Source: Calonectria ilicicola (taxonomy: Eukaryota; Ascomycota; Sordariomycetes; Hypocreales; Nectriaceae). From it: DNA of 64,000 nucleotides. The stretch covers positions 2,356,001 through 2,420,000 of the forward strand of contig CP085834.1 in the NCBI GenBank assembly GCA_020809705.1, written 5' to 3'. A program made the position numbers and the translations under genes. Positions within the stretch are counted from its first letter, which is position 1, and each line of letters starts with the position of its first letter. Positions 1 through 10,642 of the stretch are shown piece by piece. The notes under the pieces are model-generated. The model saw only the letters and a list, made by a program, of their open reading frames with translations, was not told where the DNA came from and ran no database searches.

Positions 1-1
1 A

Positions 2-67
2 GAAGAGTATGGCCGTGCCAGCGTGGACAGATACATCAAGTTCCGCCAAGTCCACGGATATTACTGA
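2..67 (+). CDS. 3' end of an unidentified protein-coding gene (partial)
   Basis: An open frame enters from the left edge and stops at TGA 65-67. Its last 21 residues are polar and end RQVHGYY, with mixed GC-rich codons that look like real coding sequence rather than random AT-rich DNA. Everything upstream is outside the window, so no domain or function can be assigned. It could also be a chance open frame. Confidence 0.35.
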   Translation, partial: EEYGRASVDRYIKFRQVHGYY

Positions 68-234
68 GTTACCTACAAGAACCAAGTTGTTGATTTCCAC
101 AGAACCATGTAAATTCTAGTTATCATAGCCAACTGCAATCCTATGCCTAAGGATATGGAAGGCTTCTTGACGAAACAAAGCTGGTGGCTTAGGGTTGGAT
201 GGACTAGTTTGGTTATAGTTCTAGGGGGAACCTT

Positions 235-480
235 TGTTATCTTAAGATCTTATGCTATACTCTACTACTTTTAGCAAAGATCTAATATATTTAAGAGTGA
301 TTAATTATTATATATTTAGTATAATATTATTATATGAGATTAGATGCTATAATTTATTATTATTTACTTGGTTGTTATTTATATTGTAATTAGATTGTAG
401 GTTATGTTTATGGCTGCTATGGCTACTGTAATGCTCAAAATAACTGGAGCTAGGATTTATAATATAGCTATTCTTTTTAT
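235..480. other. AT-rich stretch without a gene
   Basis: A TA-rich patch lies between GC-normal flanks, with runs such as TTATTATATAT and many TpA steps. It resembles the large AT-rich block at the right of the window and may be a short RIP-decayed remnant. No recognisable domain was found in any frame. Confidence 0.4.
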
Positions 481-504
481 ATCTAGGGTATTAGGCTCAA
501 GCCT

Positions 505-1310
505 GTTAAATATCTTGCCTGTCGCGCTCAAACAGTGCACACGCAGCTTGACAGGTTCGGTTTACCTGGTAATCAACGTAGACATCAACACAGTCAATTT
601 CATAAATACCTGTCCCACCCTCATGTCTGCCCCGGACTCCTCCGTCTCAACTAATTGAAAGCAAACATCAAAGATGGTATCGCTTCCCTAACCATGCTCC
701 AAGTGCCCCAGTGCTATGCAATTCGGGGTGTCTTTGAAAATATTCACACAATCATCAAGAGACCTGCTATCCACTGTCCTAAGATCATTACTATCATTTA
801 TTATATCTACTACATCACAGTACTAACCTATTAATAGACCAAACAGCATACTATACCCAGAGCAAGTCAGCATGACCCATAACATTATTTTTGAAGTTAC
901 ATTTGACTCGATTATGTCCGACGCAATCGTAAATTTAATTTATCCCCAAGGAAGGAATTTTAGATTTCGTGATGGCCAATGTAGCGACACAATGTATTGT
1001 CTATAGAGGCAAGTATCCTCCCCTTTGGGAGGTAGCACTGACTTGGTCACCCAGGTAGCACTATGATTATTGTTAAATAACTAGCCGATAGGCTGTACCC
1101 TTTACGCTTGAGGTGAAACTTTTCAATGATCATGACAAAGCTCTCTTGCTAACCTTCTTGTGACCCGAGTATAGGAATGGTTTCCCTCACGAGAAAGGCA
1201 TAATCCACAATATCACCCAGACAACCTCTCACAGAAGATGTTGTTACTCCGGTAGTCGTCGCCAAAATGGTAGTTGTTGTGGTCAAGGTCGCTGACGAGT
1301 TTGTGAGAAA
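505..1310 (-). pseudogene. Possible remnant of a Thr-rich, Cys-containing secreted protein
   Basis: On the minus strand two separate pieces look protein-like. About 1310-1190 reads as a Thr-rich linker followed by a segment with one Cys. About 640-505 reads as a Cys-containing segment including CQAACALF and then stops. Between them I find no continuous frame and no convincing exon chain. This fits a decayed gene with a Ser/Thr linker and a C-terminal Cys domain, but it could be coincidence. The rest of 68-1826 shows nothing else. Confidence 0.18.
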
Positions 1311-1826
1311 AATCGAATATTAAAAATTAAATATCGAATAAGCCCCCTGTAGCAATAATTATTGTGGTGGTGGGGTAGGTTTAGTATCTTACTTTTGGTA
1401 CCCTAAGCGCTATTGCTCTACCGCTTCTTTCCTTCTTCCGTTTGGAATGACAAAAATGGAGGCCAATATTTGGTAGACAAGTTCTTGACGGGATCCCGTA
1501 TTTTCTAAGAGCTATGGCCGTATGTGCTAGACCGAGCGTGGTAACGCACTTATCACATGAGGCAGAGAGCACCCGTTTTGGGGCGGTCAGATTTATAATA
1601 TCCCTTGCACTTTATAATACCATCGATGATCAAACAATAGTGTTGCGGAACTTGTAAATATCTAGCTAATTCATTTCCTCCAATTAACACAATCATCAGC
1701 ATTTCACGCGTCTAGAGTAATTGCAAGCCAAGCCCCACACCAAGATGGGGAATTGTCCCCGCCAAGGGCTAGGGCACCGTTCAGACTAATAATGTCAATT
1801 TAGCTCGCTGCAAAACAATGCAACAA

Positions 1827-1953
1827 AGCAATTTGGCGCAGTGGAAGCGCGGTAAGTTTACACGTCACTGAGCACTCATCAATGACTCAATTCTAACTTG
1901 CCTTAGCCGGGCTCATAACCCGGAGGTCGCACGATCGAAACGTGCAATTGCTA
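1827..1953 (+). tRNA. Initiator tRNA-Met (CAT) interrupted after position 26
   Basis: Two exons, 1827-1851 and 1907-1953, join into a 72-nt tRNA. The acceptor arms AGCAATT (1827-1833) and AATTGCT (1946-1952) pair perfectly. The D arm is GCGC/GCGC. The anticodon arm CCGGG-CTCATAA-CCCGG (1907-1923) carries CAT at 1914-1916. The T arm GCACG/CGTGC has loop ATCGAAA. The A1:T72 pair and A54 in the T loop are hallmarks of eukaryotic initiator tRNA. The A box (TGGCGCAGTGG) lies intact in exon 1 and the B-box region in exon 2. The interruption falls between the D arm and the anticodon stem, not one base 3' of the anticodon where eukaryotic tRNA introns normally sit. A T-run terminator follows, so transcription is plausible. 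Confidence 0.9.
1852..1906 (+). other. 55-nt mRNA-type intron inside the tRNA gene
   Basis: The segment starts GTAAGT, has TTCTAAC ending 11 nt before the acceptor, and ends CCTTAG. Its length and all three signals match the spliceosomal introns of neighbouring protein genes. Its removal restores a perfect initiator tRNA. It sits between tRNA positions 26 and 27, where the tRNA splicing endonuclease of eukaryotes is not known to cut. Removal by the spliceosome is inference. Confidence 0.75.
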
Positions 1954-1979
1954 GCACTACACTTCAACGAGTGACAATC

Positions 1980-1994
1980 TTTTTTTTTTTTTTT
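1980..1994 (+). terminator. Pol III oligo-T terminator of the tRNA
   Basis: A run of 15 T residues begins 26 nt after the discriminator base of the tRNA, the usual form and position of an RNA polymerase III stop. Confidence 0.85.
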
Positions 1995-2836
1995 CATTTG
2001 CTATCTTGTTCCCTTGTCTCTGCTTTCTATTGTTTGGAGACCTTTTTGCTGGGATTTATTTTTATTTTGCGAAACGAAATAAGATATCTACCTATTTCCG
2101 AACCGAGCAACCCGTTCTCACTTGATTGATCCATAATTTGACCAACTCTGGCCTTTCAAGGCTCGCCTTTGCTAACTTGTCATTATTTCCCTCGCAGCTG
2201 CTTACGTGTGCTTGCCATCAGAATGCACTCCCTTTTGACGTTATATGCGGTTGGGTTGAATTACATTTATTTGAAAAAAATTGATCCATTGGGGGCTTAA
2301 CGATGTAGTAAATGAATATTGTTAGAGACAGATTTACACTACTAATATGGTAATTCAAATTCGCGTGCTCTCTCAACGTCCGGCATAAACCTTGCGGTAT
2401 GGGGTGGCGTTTCCGGCTAAATTTGTAACCAAACTTTGGCGGCGGTTTTGTCCGGGCTAATATCGAAACAAACGCAATAGGATGGGGGATGCATGGTTAG
2501 TGGAGAGGTCATCCGTCATATAGACTCCAAAATGCGGGTTCTGGCGCACACTATATTAACCTTGATAAATAGAGAAAAGCTCCCAGTCTCGGTCATGAAA
2601 TGGAAAGAAATGGGGTATATATTTTCACTGCTTGATCCAGGCGACTACACAGCTCTTTTCTTTGTTTCTTTCCTTTTTTCAACAATGCATCTGATTTTGA
2701 TTTTAATCCTGATGTTTCTCCGATATTGGAGTGGTAACTACCCGTATGGTACGACACAGAAGCTGGTTGTACTTTGAAGCACGCTTATCTCCATGGGATC
2801 TGATGACTGCTGAACAGTAAATCCTCTTGGCTTGAT

Positions 2837-2874
2837 GGGCTTCCTGAACGCCTCTGGGCTTCCTGAACGCCTCT
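2837..2874 (+). repeat. Two tandem copies of a 19-bp unit
   Basis: The unit GGGCTTCCTGAACGCCTCT occurs twice in direct succession (2837-2855, 2856-2874), followed by a partial third copy (GGGCTCCTGA). No gene is visible in 1995-3290 around it. Confidence 0.8.
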
Positions 2875-3290
2875 GGGCTCCTGACCACTAAATGACTCAG
2901 CATCCACGCCACAATCACATTGGTATGGAATGCTGCTTACGTCTGTTCAGCTGTCTCATGTTGAGCTCAGATGCACAAGTCAGATCGTATTTGTCGCAGC
3001 AATTTACCAAAAGCTGACAAGACTCGGCGGGTTTTTCCCTTGCCAATTTATCACCATCACCTCATCGACCGTTGACCAAGCTTCAATTGGCTGGGAATTA
3101 CCAAGGCTCGGGATTAATTCAAAAGGCTGAATTAATTTCCTTCACGGGGTCTCGTATTTGACGATCAATGGAGACGCTAAATGTCTATTGCAGATCAGAC
3201 CTTCTTTCAGCACATGACAGACTATGATGCGAAACTAATCATAGACTAACGACACGATACAATTGGGATGTACCGCTGACATGGGTTGAG

Positions 3291-3300
3291 TATATAAATA
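3291..3300 (+). promoter_or_regulatory. TATA box of the secreted protein gene at 3400
   Basis: TATATAAATA lies 100 nt upstream of the start codon. It is followed by a C/A/T-rich leader with repeated TTCAGTTCAA-like words, typical of a strongly expressed fungal core promoter. Confidence 0.6.
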
Positions 3301-3399
3301 GTCCTTTCACATTGGTTTCAATCTTCCACCAGTTCAGTTCAATACAATTCAGCTCAAGAAATCACACGTCCAATAAAAATCTTTCAAATCACAGTAATT

Positions 3400-3783
3400 A
3401 TGCGCTTCATTGCTCTTATCGCAGCGCTTGCATCCACTGCATCAGCGGCATCTTCGACTAAAAGAATGGAAAACTTTGCAGAGGCCTTTGTTTACGCATT
3501 CAATACCCAAGAGACTGGCTACAAATCATTCGAAGTCCCACTGGGAAAACTCACGCACTTTGAAGACGTCCAAATTACCAGGTTGGAGATGCGTGGCATC
3601 TCTTTCAATGTCCCCGGTACAACACCACCAAACCCTGATGGCATTACTTGCCAGATGTACAAGGATCAGTACGGCGTTCAGCCTGGGAGCGCTGCATTTA
3701 CAAAGGCAAAGCCTGCTCTTCTTAGCACTAACCCAGTCGAGCTTGGTTGGATTCTATGCTACGTTGATGTTGAGCCCGCTTGA
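3400..3783 (+). CDS. Small secreted protein, 127 aa, effector-like
   Basis: Single-exon frame starting MRFIALIAALASTASA, a clear signal peptide with a likely cut after residue 16. The mature part of about 110 residues has only two cysteines (GITCQMY and ILCYVDV), enough for one disulfide, and no transmembrane segment. I do not recognise the family. Size, signal peptide and a strong TATA box fit a secreted effector or surface protein. A longer open frame in another register (3410-3835) covers the same DNA but lacks a signal peptide and has irregular composition, so I chose the 3400 frame. The nearest genes are the upstream tRNA and the Cys-rich secreted protein at 5233. Confidence 0.7.
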   Translation: MRFIALIAALASTASAASSTKRMENFAEAFVYAFNTQETGYKSFEVPLGKLTHFEDVQITRLEMRGISFNVPGTTPPNPDGITCQMYKDQYGVQPGSAAFTKAKPALLSTNPVELGWILCYVDVEPA

Positions 3784-5106
3784 AGGAATGAACAAGAGGC
3801 AGAAGCAAGCAATTCAGGGTATGGGTTATTGGTAGAGAATTTATCGTTCATGGAAGTGAATCGAATGCACTGCTTGAAGTTGATTTACAAGTGAAGACTT
3901 GTCGGGGTAGTTGCATGGTCGTAATTTTTTGTTATTTAATTGATAGCTGTAGTTTTTTGGGCATTGGCCGTCTTGAATTTGGCAATGGCTGTCATCTGCC
4001 GTCATTACCAATCCACTCAATATCAATGCCACTTTCTTCAGCTTCGGCACGTGCTTCATCATTGCAGCTTAACCCTTATCTGGATTACTTAGTGTCCCTT
4101 GCTCAAAAACCTGAATACAAGAATTGTATGGAAATAGTTTCCGCTTCATATGATAGTTGTGACTTTCCTTGATAATTTTCTGTTTGCGCAGCTGAAGAAT
4201 GACCGTGAATGAAATTTGGTCATCAATTTATGCACCTCCATAAGTCCTTGTTGGTCGTTGGCTTTTGCTTAGTGGCATCTAAATGTCTCAGCCACTTGCA
4301 CAATGTTATGCCAGCATTGGGATCCATCACCAACCTCTTTTCAACAGAAATGAGGGGAAAGTTTGAAAAGGCATTACCCGACATACTAGAACCTATCCAC
4401 TCGGAAAAATTGGCGTTCTTTAGAGCGGCATTTCTTTGTTGTCCCACCCTTTTCTCAATTGGGTTGTTGGGTTGCAACTACTGACCCTTTGGGCGGTCAT
4501 AGGCGGTGTATGTCACACGGTGTCTGCTGGCAGCCACGATTCTCTTTTCTGGTGAAGGCTAAGGACATCAACCTGGACACGTTGAGACATTGTAGCTAGT
4601 TCACGGGCTCGCATGTTTTAGTGCCTATGCTAGTAAACACGGCTCGGCATGACTGCGGAACACTCAAGGGAAGAGACTCCCGCGGGAGAGAGGAATCCTA
4701 TTGGAAAAGAAAAAAAGAAAAAGCGATAAAGCAAAGGCGTGTCTTATCTTTGAGTTTGTGATATAATATATTAAAGCATCCCATATTTGCTACCTAGAAA
4801 GTTTTCGAGGTCCACAAGGTAGTTAGTATGAGGGACAAACGTTGTCAGAATTGGCCTGGATCATGGGCCTAGTGGAGGGCCTTGGCTGAGACATTCTGCT
4901 GATCAAAATACCGCGTCTCCTCCCTAACGAATTCGGACCAATGGGAATCTGAGAATCAAAAAGCGATGGCTATTTTGCATCTACCTAGGCCGATGTTGCA
5001 TGAATCCAGAGAACGGCAAGTGGGGAGAATAAATGACGTGGTTGAACTTTTTCGACTCACCCTGGATTGCCTAGTTGTTTTTCGCTATGGCTTGCTATTG
5101 AGGTCG
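3784..5106. other. Intergenic region
   Basis: Several short open frames exist (for example 4209-4484 plus and 4223-4477 minus), but none has a signal peptide, domain or consistent coding composition. I see the 3' flank of the gene at 3400 and the distal promoter of the gene at 5233, and nothing else. Confidence 0.5.
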
Positions 5107-5114
5107 TATATAAG
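5107..5114 (+). promoter_or_regulatory. TATA box that fixes the start of the Cys-rich gene
   Basis: TATATAAG lies 119 nt before ATG 5233, with a second GTATAAAAG at 5121-5129. Both lie inside an upstream in-frame extension of the open frame (from 4966). That extension is therefore most likely promoter and 5' leader rather than protein. Confidence 0.6.
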
Positions 5115-5232
5115 GAGCACGTATAAAAGACCTTCCACCCAACAAATTAGGAGATGCCTTCCATTGACTCTCAACAACGCGCACTACTCATTTTATATCC
5201 TCAGCTTTTGCCCTTCATTCCTGTTAGCCATA

Positions 5233-6000
5233 ATGCACCCGGCTACATTTGTCACGGCCCTAATTGGATTGGCTGTAGCTCAGAAAGCTCGCCCGCCATA
5301 CTTCCCGGCAGATTGCCCAACCCCCTCTGGCCAGACCGAAGTCAGGGCCGTCAGGCTGATTAATGCAGCTGGCGTAAAAGGCAACGAGTGTATTACTGTG
5401 GGCTCTGCTTGCAGAGTCCAATCTGACTGTCCGGTCTCTGGCCAGGACAGATGCCCGAATAACAACAAGCATATTTCAGATAGCGCCAAGTGTCTGGCCA
5501 ATATCAAAGAATTTGATCCTTCCACAATTACGAATGAAAAACTGAGGAAATTGATCATGAAACTCCCGCAAGGGAAAGACAGGGAACGTTGTCTCCAGGA
5601 ATTTTCAAAAAATGAGTGGGACTTCCCTGTGGGACAGGCTCAGTGTATTGACGGATACTGTCGCGGTCGAGGCGATGTCGGCGAAAAATGCGATTGTTTA
5701 GTGGGTTGTGCTCTGAAGTCATCGCGATTCCGTGACCTGAGCTGTATCAAAGGGGTCTGCGTTGAGGCAGAGTGTGCTCCATGCGATGAGCTGCCCAATG
5801 GTCGCGCGTGTTGTGCTCCTGGAGTGTTGGGGCATGATGGCAAATGTTTCTGTGCCACGGGAGTCGGCGAAGGCTGCGGAGTCAATCCAAAGCAATGCCG
5901 ATCCAACCTGGAAAATGGAGTAGATCGAACCTGTTGCGGAAAGGATACGAAGAACGTAGGAAGATGTTGCTACAATTGTAACGGTGACTGTAAAGGATAG
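5233..6000 (+). CDS. Secreted cysteine-rich protein, 255 aa, 28 Cys
   Basis: I start at ATG 5233 because it opens a signal peptide (MHPATFVTALIGLAVAQ) and lies just downstream of two TATA-like boxes. The frame continues upstream to 4966, but that part is unlike a protein N-terminus. The mature chain has 28 cysteines, spread through the sequence and densest at the C-terminus, with pairs such as KCDC, ECAPC, ACC, KCFC, TCC and CCYNC. An even number suggests up to 14 disulfides. A charged region with few Cys (around residues 90-135) separates an N-terminal and a C-terminal Cys-rich part. I do not recognise a named family. It is presumably extracellular. No introns are needed. Confidence 0.75.
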   Translation: MHPATFVTALIGLAVAQKARPPYFPADCPTPSGQTEVRAVRLINAAGVKGNECITVGSACRVQSDCPVSGQDRCPNNNKHISDSAKCLANIKEFDPSTITNEKLRKLIMKLPQGKDRERCLQEFSKNEWDFPVGQAQCIDGYCRGRGDVGEKCDCLVGCALKSSRFRDLSCIKGVCVEAECAPCDELPNGRACCAPGVLGHDGKCFCATGVGEGCGVNPKQCRSNLENGVDRTCCGKDTKNVGRCCYNCNGDCKG

Positions 6001-6204
6001 ACCGATTTCCCTATTAGTGGCTAGCCCATAGCCACGTAACAGGATGTAGCAGGGGTGGATACCATGTTTTGCGAAAATGGATCAGAACGATGTGAGTTTT
6101 GTATAGTTGTATGACCAGTTTTAATTCAATGACATCGAATTTATGTAACCAGAAAAGTCCATCCAAAACACTAAATAAGGCAGCTCCAAGGCTCGCCCTC
6201 TCTT

Positions 6205-7723
6205 TTAGTCTTGGCCATACGGAATCATACCGATGGCCTTTTTGGTTGCCTCGTTGATGACTGGCCGACCGTAGGGAAAAAGAATGTTCCAATCTGCCAT
6301 CTGGTACTCCTTTAACACAAAGTCGGTTGGATCGTGCGACTGTACTTATGTGAGCAACCAGTATTTGAATCTGTGGGCTCAAACTCACCGTCATGTAACC
6401 TCGGTTGAATGCTTCCACCTTGCGCTCCCTTTGTTCCTCACTAAGGAACTCAATAGGTTTGTAGCACGTATCTGTCGAGTTATTAGGATTTATGCAAGAA
6501 AAGTGAGGGCAGTTGCGTACAAACAGCCATACGCTTGCGGTCGCCAAGAGGTGCGGCTCCATAGTGGGCTGCCCGGGAGTCCCAGATGATAAAATCGCCA
6601 GGATCCATACTGGGCTTCACCCACTCGCAACCACGATCCTTGAACCATTGCAACGTCTCGTTAGTCCAGTTGAAAAGATCTCGCTTGATCCATCCACCCT
6701 CAGGCTATTGTTGTTAGTGCTCTTTCGCCAGACGCTGGCGAGAAGTAGGCGACTCACGGCCTGATGCTCTTTAAAATATTGTTCAAATAGAGGAGCAGTG
6801 CCAGTCATGACGGCAAGGCCACCATCATTGGGACCATTGGGGAGCTACCAAGAGTGTTAGAAATTAAGCCAAATAACAAAAGCGCGATGGGTCATTTGAT
6901 ATTCCATACTAAGTTCAGCAGACCTTGAATGCAATGAGGCCAGGGTCTGTATGCACTCTGATCCGACTGGGTCCACAAGGTTAGTGCTGATTGTACGAAA
7001 TGTTAATCGTCCGAAACTCACATGCGGCCAGGGCTCCTTGCCATGATCGGCTTCCTCGGGAGTGGGGAAAGCCAGTGTGCCTCCGTCTGCTCGGGTCAGT
7101 AACGCGGCCCATAATTGGGACCGCAGCGTGTCGTACCGTATGAAACTGTCAGTTTGTCTGTGCCCCAAATCTTTGCAAAAATGTCTCGAACACCAGGCTC
7201 AGATTTACAATCCCAGACAAATTGAGCATGGGCAAAGGAGAAGCTAAGTAAGGTTGGTTTAATTCTTCACCAAAACGTTTTGCAAAACTCACTGGTCAAA
7301 CAGTCCGCCATAGCGGTGTCGTGGAATGTTCTGCGACTTCCATGTCGACCTATCGTCGCGCTTGTATCCCATTTTAAACCCTTCCAACCAATCCTCAGCT
7401 TTTTCAGAATACTGGAGAGCCCTGTCCTTGGGAACGGCACCCTTGATCAGGGCCCACTAACGGAGGTCAATGCACGTCAAGAATGCTATCAAAATAGTAC
7501 TCACACCATCACGGTGAATATCATGGAGCCACTTGGGGCTTTCGGGTGTGAGAGGAGCCAGTTTAGGACTTGGTTTCTCGATACCTAAAGGGCCACGGGG
7601 GTCTTCCCATTGATCTTGTTCAGCCCAAGTCACCACACTTCGCATGGGTGTGGTGGCCGCGCGCAAAGGCTGCACCTTGCGGAATGCTGGTGTTGTGTAT
7701 CGGGCTACCCTCGTGAAATTCAT
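6205..7723 (-). CDS. PhyH-family Fe(II)/2-oxoglutarate dioxygenase, 366 aa
   Basis: Nine exons on the minus strand: 7723-7505, 7456-7293, 7243-7137, 7086-7022, 6966-6910, 6844-6758, 6704-6521, 6471-6389 and 6339-6205. All introns are 48-65 nt, start with GT, end in AG and keep the frame, giving 366 codons plus stop. The product matches the fungal phytanoyl-CoA-dioxygenase-like family: HRDG near residue 70, MGYKRDDRSTW, KIWGTDKLTVSY, then the iron-binding HxD as PWPHSDQS (H185, D187), HCIQGLLNL, LPNGPNDGGL, and the distal histidine in DSRAAHYGA (H280) followed by an Arg-rich GDRKR. All metal ligands are present. The N-terminal 40 residues are Arg/Thr-rich and could be a weak mitochondrial presequence. 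The substrate is unknown; the family hydroxylates lipids, alkaloids or other metabolites. Its 3' end converges with the Cys-rich gene. Confidence 0.88.
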
Positions 7724-9476
7724 GTCATCAATAATAGTAGTTTATCTAATCTACCAAATCCAAACGATGCCTGTTGATTGTAAGAATATATACCAGAATA
7801 AGTAGGATGGATGTTGCGGTGGTATTTACCCTTGTCGGAAATTAACACCGCCTCCCGACAACAGCCAAAAAAAACACGGCATATTGCAAATTCCTGTACC
7901 TTACGTATTTAGATTTCAACGTACGCCATATCTATTTTGCGCTCAAAAATGAATTTCTCTCGTAATTAGAAAGCTGTCTTGATAATCTACCCTTCATAGA
8001 AAAGTGCTGGAAAGTGTCTGCCCATTCGAGTGGGTGATGCCTAACGTGTCTCCCATTTAGCCGTGGATCACTTTGTTCTGGCAATGAAAGCTTAAAAATA
8101 TAAAGAAACTTCGATACACACCGATCGATTCTTCATCTCAGCCACATATAAATATCGATTCGTGGCAGCTACACCAATAGTTCTAATAATTTCCGGGGCA
8201 GCCAATCTTTGGTGAGCATGCGGATTGATTTGGGTCAGTGCTTCGCGAGTAGGGAAGTCTAGAACTCATGGGAACAAATAATCAAGTCCACCCTGGTGGG
8301 GTTGCTTAGGGAGAGATTTATCATGCAGTTGGTTACTTGGGTTCATTGGATATTTTGGCATGTATAAAATTGCGGTGTGATCACATGCACTTAAAAGACA
8401 ACATCGTTCATCTCTTTCACAAAACCCACAATCGCCAGTGTGTTGTTAAAATATATCCTACTTGTAGGAGATAGTTCTCCCGCATCTGGTGTCATTGCAA
8501 CAGCGCCCGTTGGTTGGCGACTCGACCTCTTCAAGCGCATCAACCTCAATCGATGTGACCAGTCCTGCTTCCGGTTTTGAAGTTGCATCCATCACCGCAT
8601 TGATTACTTCTACTCTGCCACCAACATCGAGTCTTTCACATCACACCACGTCTCACGGCTCTAAGCGATGCGGGCTGTGATGGGAATGGTTTACCTTCAG
8701 ACAGTGCATTCGCATGTTTCATTTATCTGGAATACAGTGTGCATTCTGAAAAATAAATCATTCGATCATCTCACACGTTCCGCTGGAGCTAGAAATTTTC
8801 GCTCCAAAATTCGGGCCGTGAATCCCACTAAATGGCGGAAATTGCAACTTGTCTTGTCAGACATTACGTGTCGTCGGAATTAATACCGGCCATACGAAGT
8901 AAGCTTGCTTCTTTCAGGCACAGGTACGGAAGCGACGCCGCTAACGGGGTTTGACTAGCTCAGAATGGATGATCGAAGAAGCAATAGCCTCAGCTTGGCA
9001 ATTGGCTCCACACAGTCCCAACACATCAAAACCTAGCCAGAACCCTTTTTGTGCAATAAGATATCCAAAATGGGAATGCTAAGCCCCCTACTATTTGGTA
9101 TTCGTGTCTCGAAATAAAAGCGAAAATACACGCCGCGACACCATCCACCATCACCAATTTCGGTTTCAATCATTTTCACTTGGGTTGCTAAAAATAGGCC
9201 GAGTAAATTGATGGGGAACAAACATATCGGTTTTAGGTATGGCATTCATTCAGGGGAGACAATTGGTTCGCATCCTGTCTTAGAATTCAATAGCGTGGTT
9301 AAGCTGAGATTTGGTATCCACTCCCGATCATCGACCCGCCACAGGAACCTTTGATCATGTACAGCTCTCCAATTCTTGTCTTCCGGTCATTCTTTTCCTG
9401 GTAAATCATCCCACAGTCACCATCTTCAGGTCCTCCCTCCTTCTCTCGAATCATAGGCAACCATCTGTCCGTCATC
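7724..9476. other. Divergent intergenic region with a possible Ser/Thr-rich relic
   Basis: It lies between the divergently transcribed PhyH gene and the Ser/Thr-rich secreted gene. Within it, 8489-8680 (plus) translates as a Ser/Thr-rich segment with a Val-Thr-Ser-Pro pattern like that of the neighbour at 9477. It has no signal peptide or partner exon, so it may be a decayed duplicate. Nothing else coding is visible. Confidence 0.35.
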
Positions 9477-10106
9477 ATGCACGCAAAGATATTGGTCCTG
9501 CTTGCTAGTGGAAGTCTCTGCGCTGCTAGAGTAAGTTGTCAGCTATTGTTTGTTGATTAATGAAGAAACTGACTGTAGAAACAGCAATGCGTACCGTGCA
9601 ATCGTCTTTCGAGTTTCAATCCATCCACCTTATCCAGCGAACCTGCTACGACAACCCAATCGAGTTCAAGTGAGGTGACCCTGTCATCAAGTGCAGTTTC
9701 AACTGCACTTGATGAACAGACAACCACCCCGACAATATTGCCAACGACAACTGAAGATTCAACTCTATCCCCTGAGCCCGTCACTGCATCATTAACATTA
9801 ATAACGACGAGCGAAACTTCCACCGAGTCTCTTGAGGAAACTGCCAGTGAGCTTTTGCCTACGGAGGTGACCAGCGAGCTTTTGCCTATCGAGTCACTCA
9901 TTACTTCAACAATCTTGACCACAACTGCAGAAGCTCCGGTGACTCAGCAGCTCACGACTTCAACGATTTACTCGACAACGGTCCGGACTGTCACTTCTTG
10001 TGCTCCCGATGTCACCAATTGCCCAAACCGGCCCCATGTCACTACGGAAACCATCGCAATCGCAACCACCACCTTTGCGGTTACCGAGCCCGCTCCAACA
10101 GAATGA
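9477..10106 (+). CDS. Secreted Ser/Thr-rich surface protein, 193 aa
   Basis: Exon 1 (9477-9530) encodes a signal peptide, MHAKILVLLASGSLCAA. A 48-nt intron (9531-9578, GTAAGT to TGTAG) follows, and exon 2 runs 9579-10106. The mature protein begins with a short CVPC motif, then about 120 residues dominated by Ser, Thr, Glu and Leu, including a near-duplicate SELLPTEVT / SELLPIESL. It ends with the TVTSC-APDVTNCP signature seen in many fungal cell-wall Ser/Thr-rich proteins. It stops at PAPTE without the hydrophobic tail needed for a GPI anchor, so it is more likely secreted, or is a shortened paralogue of a GPI protein. Heavy O-mannosylation is expected from composition. Confidence 0.75.
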
Positions 10107-10642
10107 TTTATGATGGAAAGCGAAGCAAAATGACAGTTTGAGAAAAGAACCTTGCCCCTGGTAAAGGATCTCTGGTCTCGATTTGTTCGAGCTTTGCCTG
10201 TCGGTGGGCGATTCTTAAACTCAGTCAGGTCCTGAGAATAGCTGCATAAAAGGATGACGAAAAGAACCCACATCCTCACGAAGATTCTTTTAAAGACGAA
10301 ATCATTCATCGCCTATACATCGAGTACTGGTCTGTAATTTATTTGGATGTTGATGATCGCGTACGCATGTGTGAGTGGGTTAGAACCATTCATCTAGGGG
10401 GACTGCATTTACAGAGGCTTTTACCACTCCATATAATTTACTTGGCTCTGATCATATTTTCTTTCTTCTTATCCATTTCAGACATATTATCAATAGTACT
10501 AGTTTCTATGAGAAACGAACTGCATCGCCTGTGGCAGTCCAAATTGTGGAGGATAAACTAAACACACGACCTCTTCAGCAACGGGAGTATGGTTTGTGGA
10601 CTGCCACCTCATCTTTATTCCTTTCAACCAAGCTCCTGCCAT
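10107..10642. other. Convergent 3' intergenic region
   Basis: It lies between the stop codons of the plus-strand secreted gene and the minus-strand HAD gene. No coding signal is visible; it presumably holds both polyadenylation regions. Confidence 0.5.

Noticed and set aside
404..658. 84-aa plus-strand open frame
   Set aside because: It begins in AT-rich sequence, has no domain or signal peptide, and the coherent residues of this DNA appear on the other strand.
3410..3835. 141-aa frame overlapping the secreted gene at 3400
   Set aside because: Irregular composition and no signal peptide. The 3400 frame has a clear signal peptide and a suitable TATA box.
4209..4484. 91-aa plus and 84-aa minus frames
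   Set aside because: Overlapping mirror frames without motif or promoter; most likely chance.
4966..5232. N-terminal extension of the Cys-rich protein
   Set aside because: The extension contains two TATA-like boxes and no signal peptide, while ATG 5233 opens a signal peptide.
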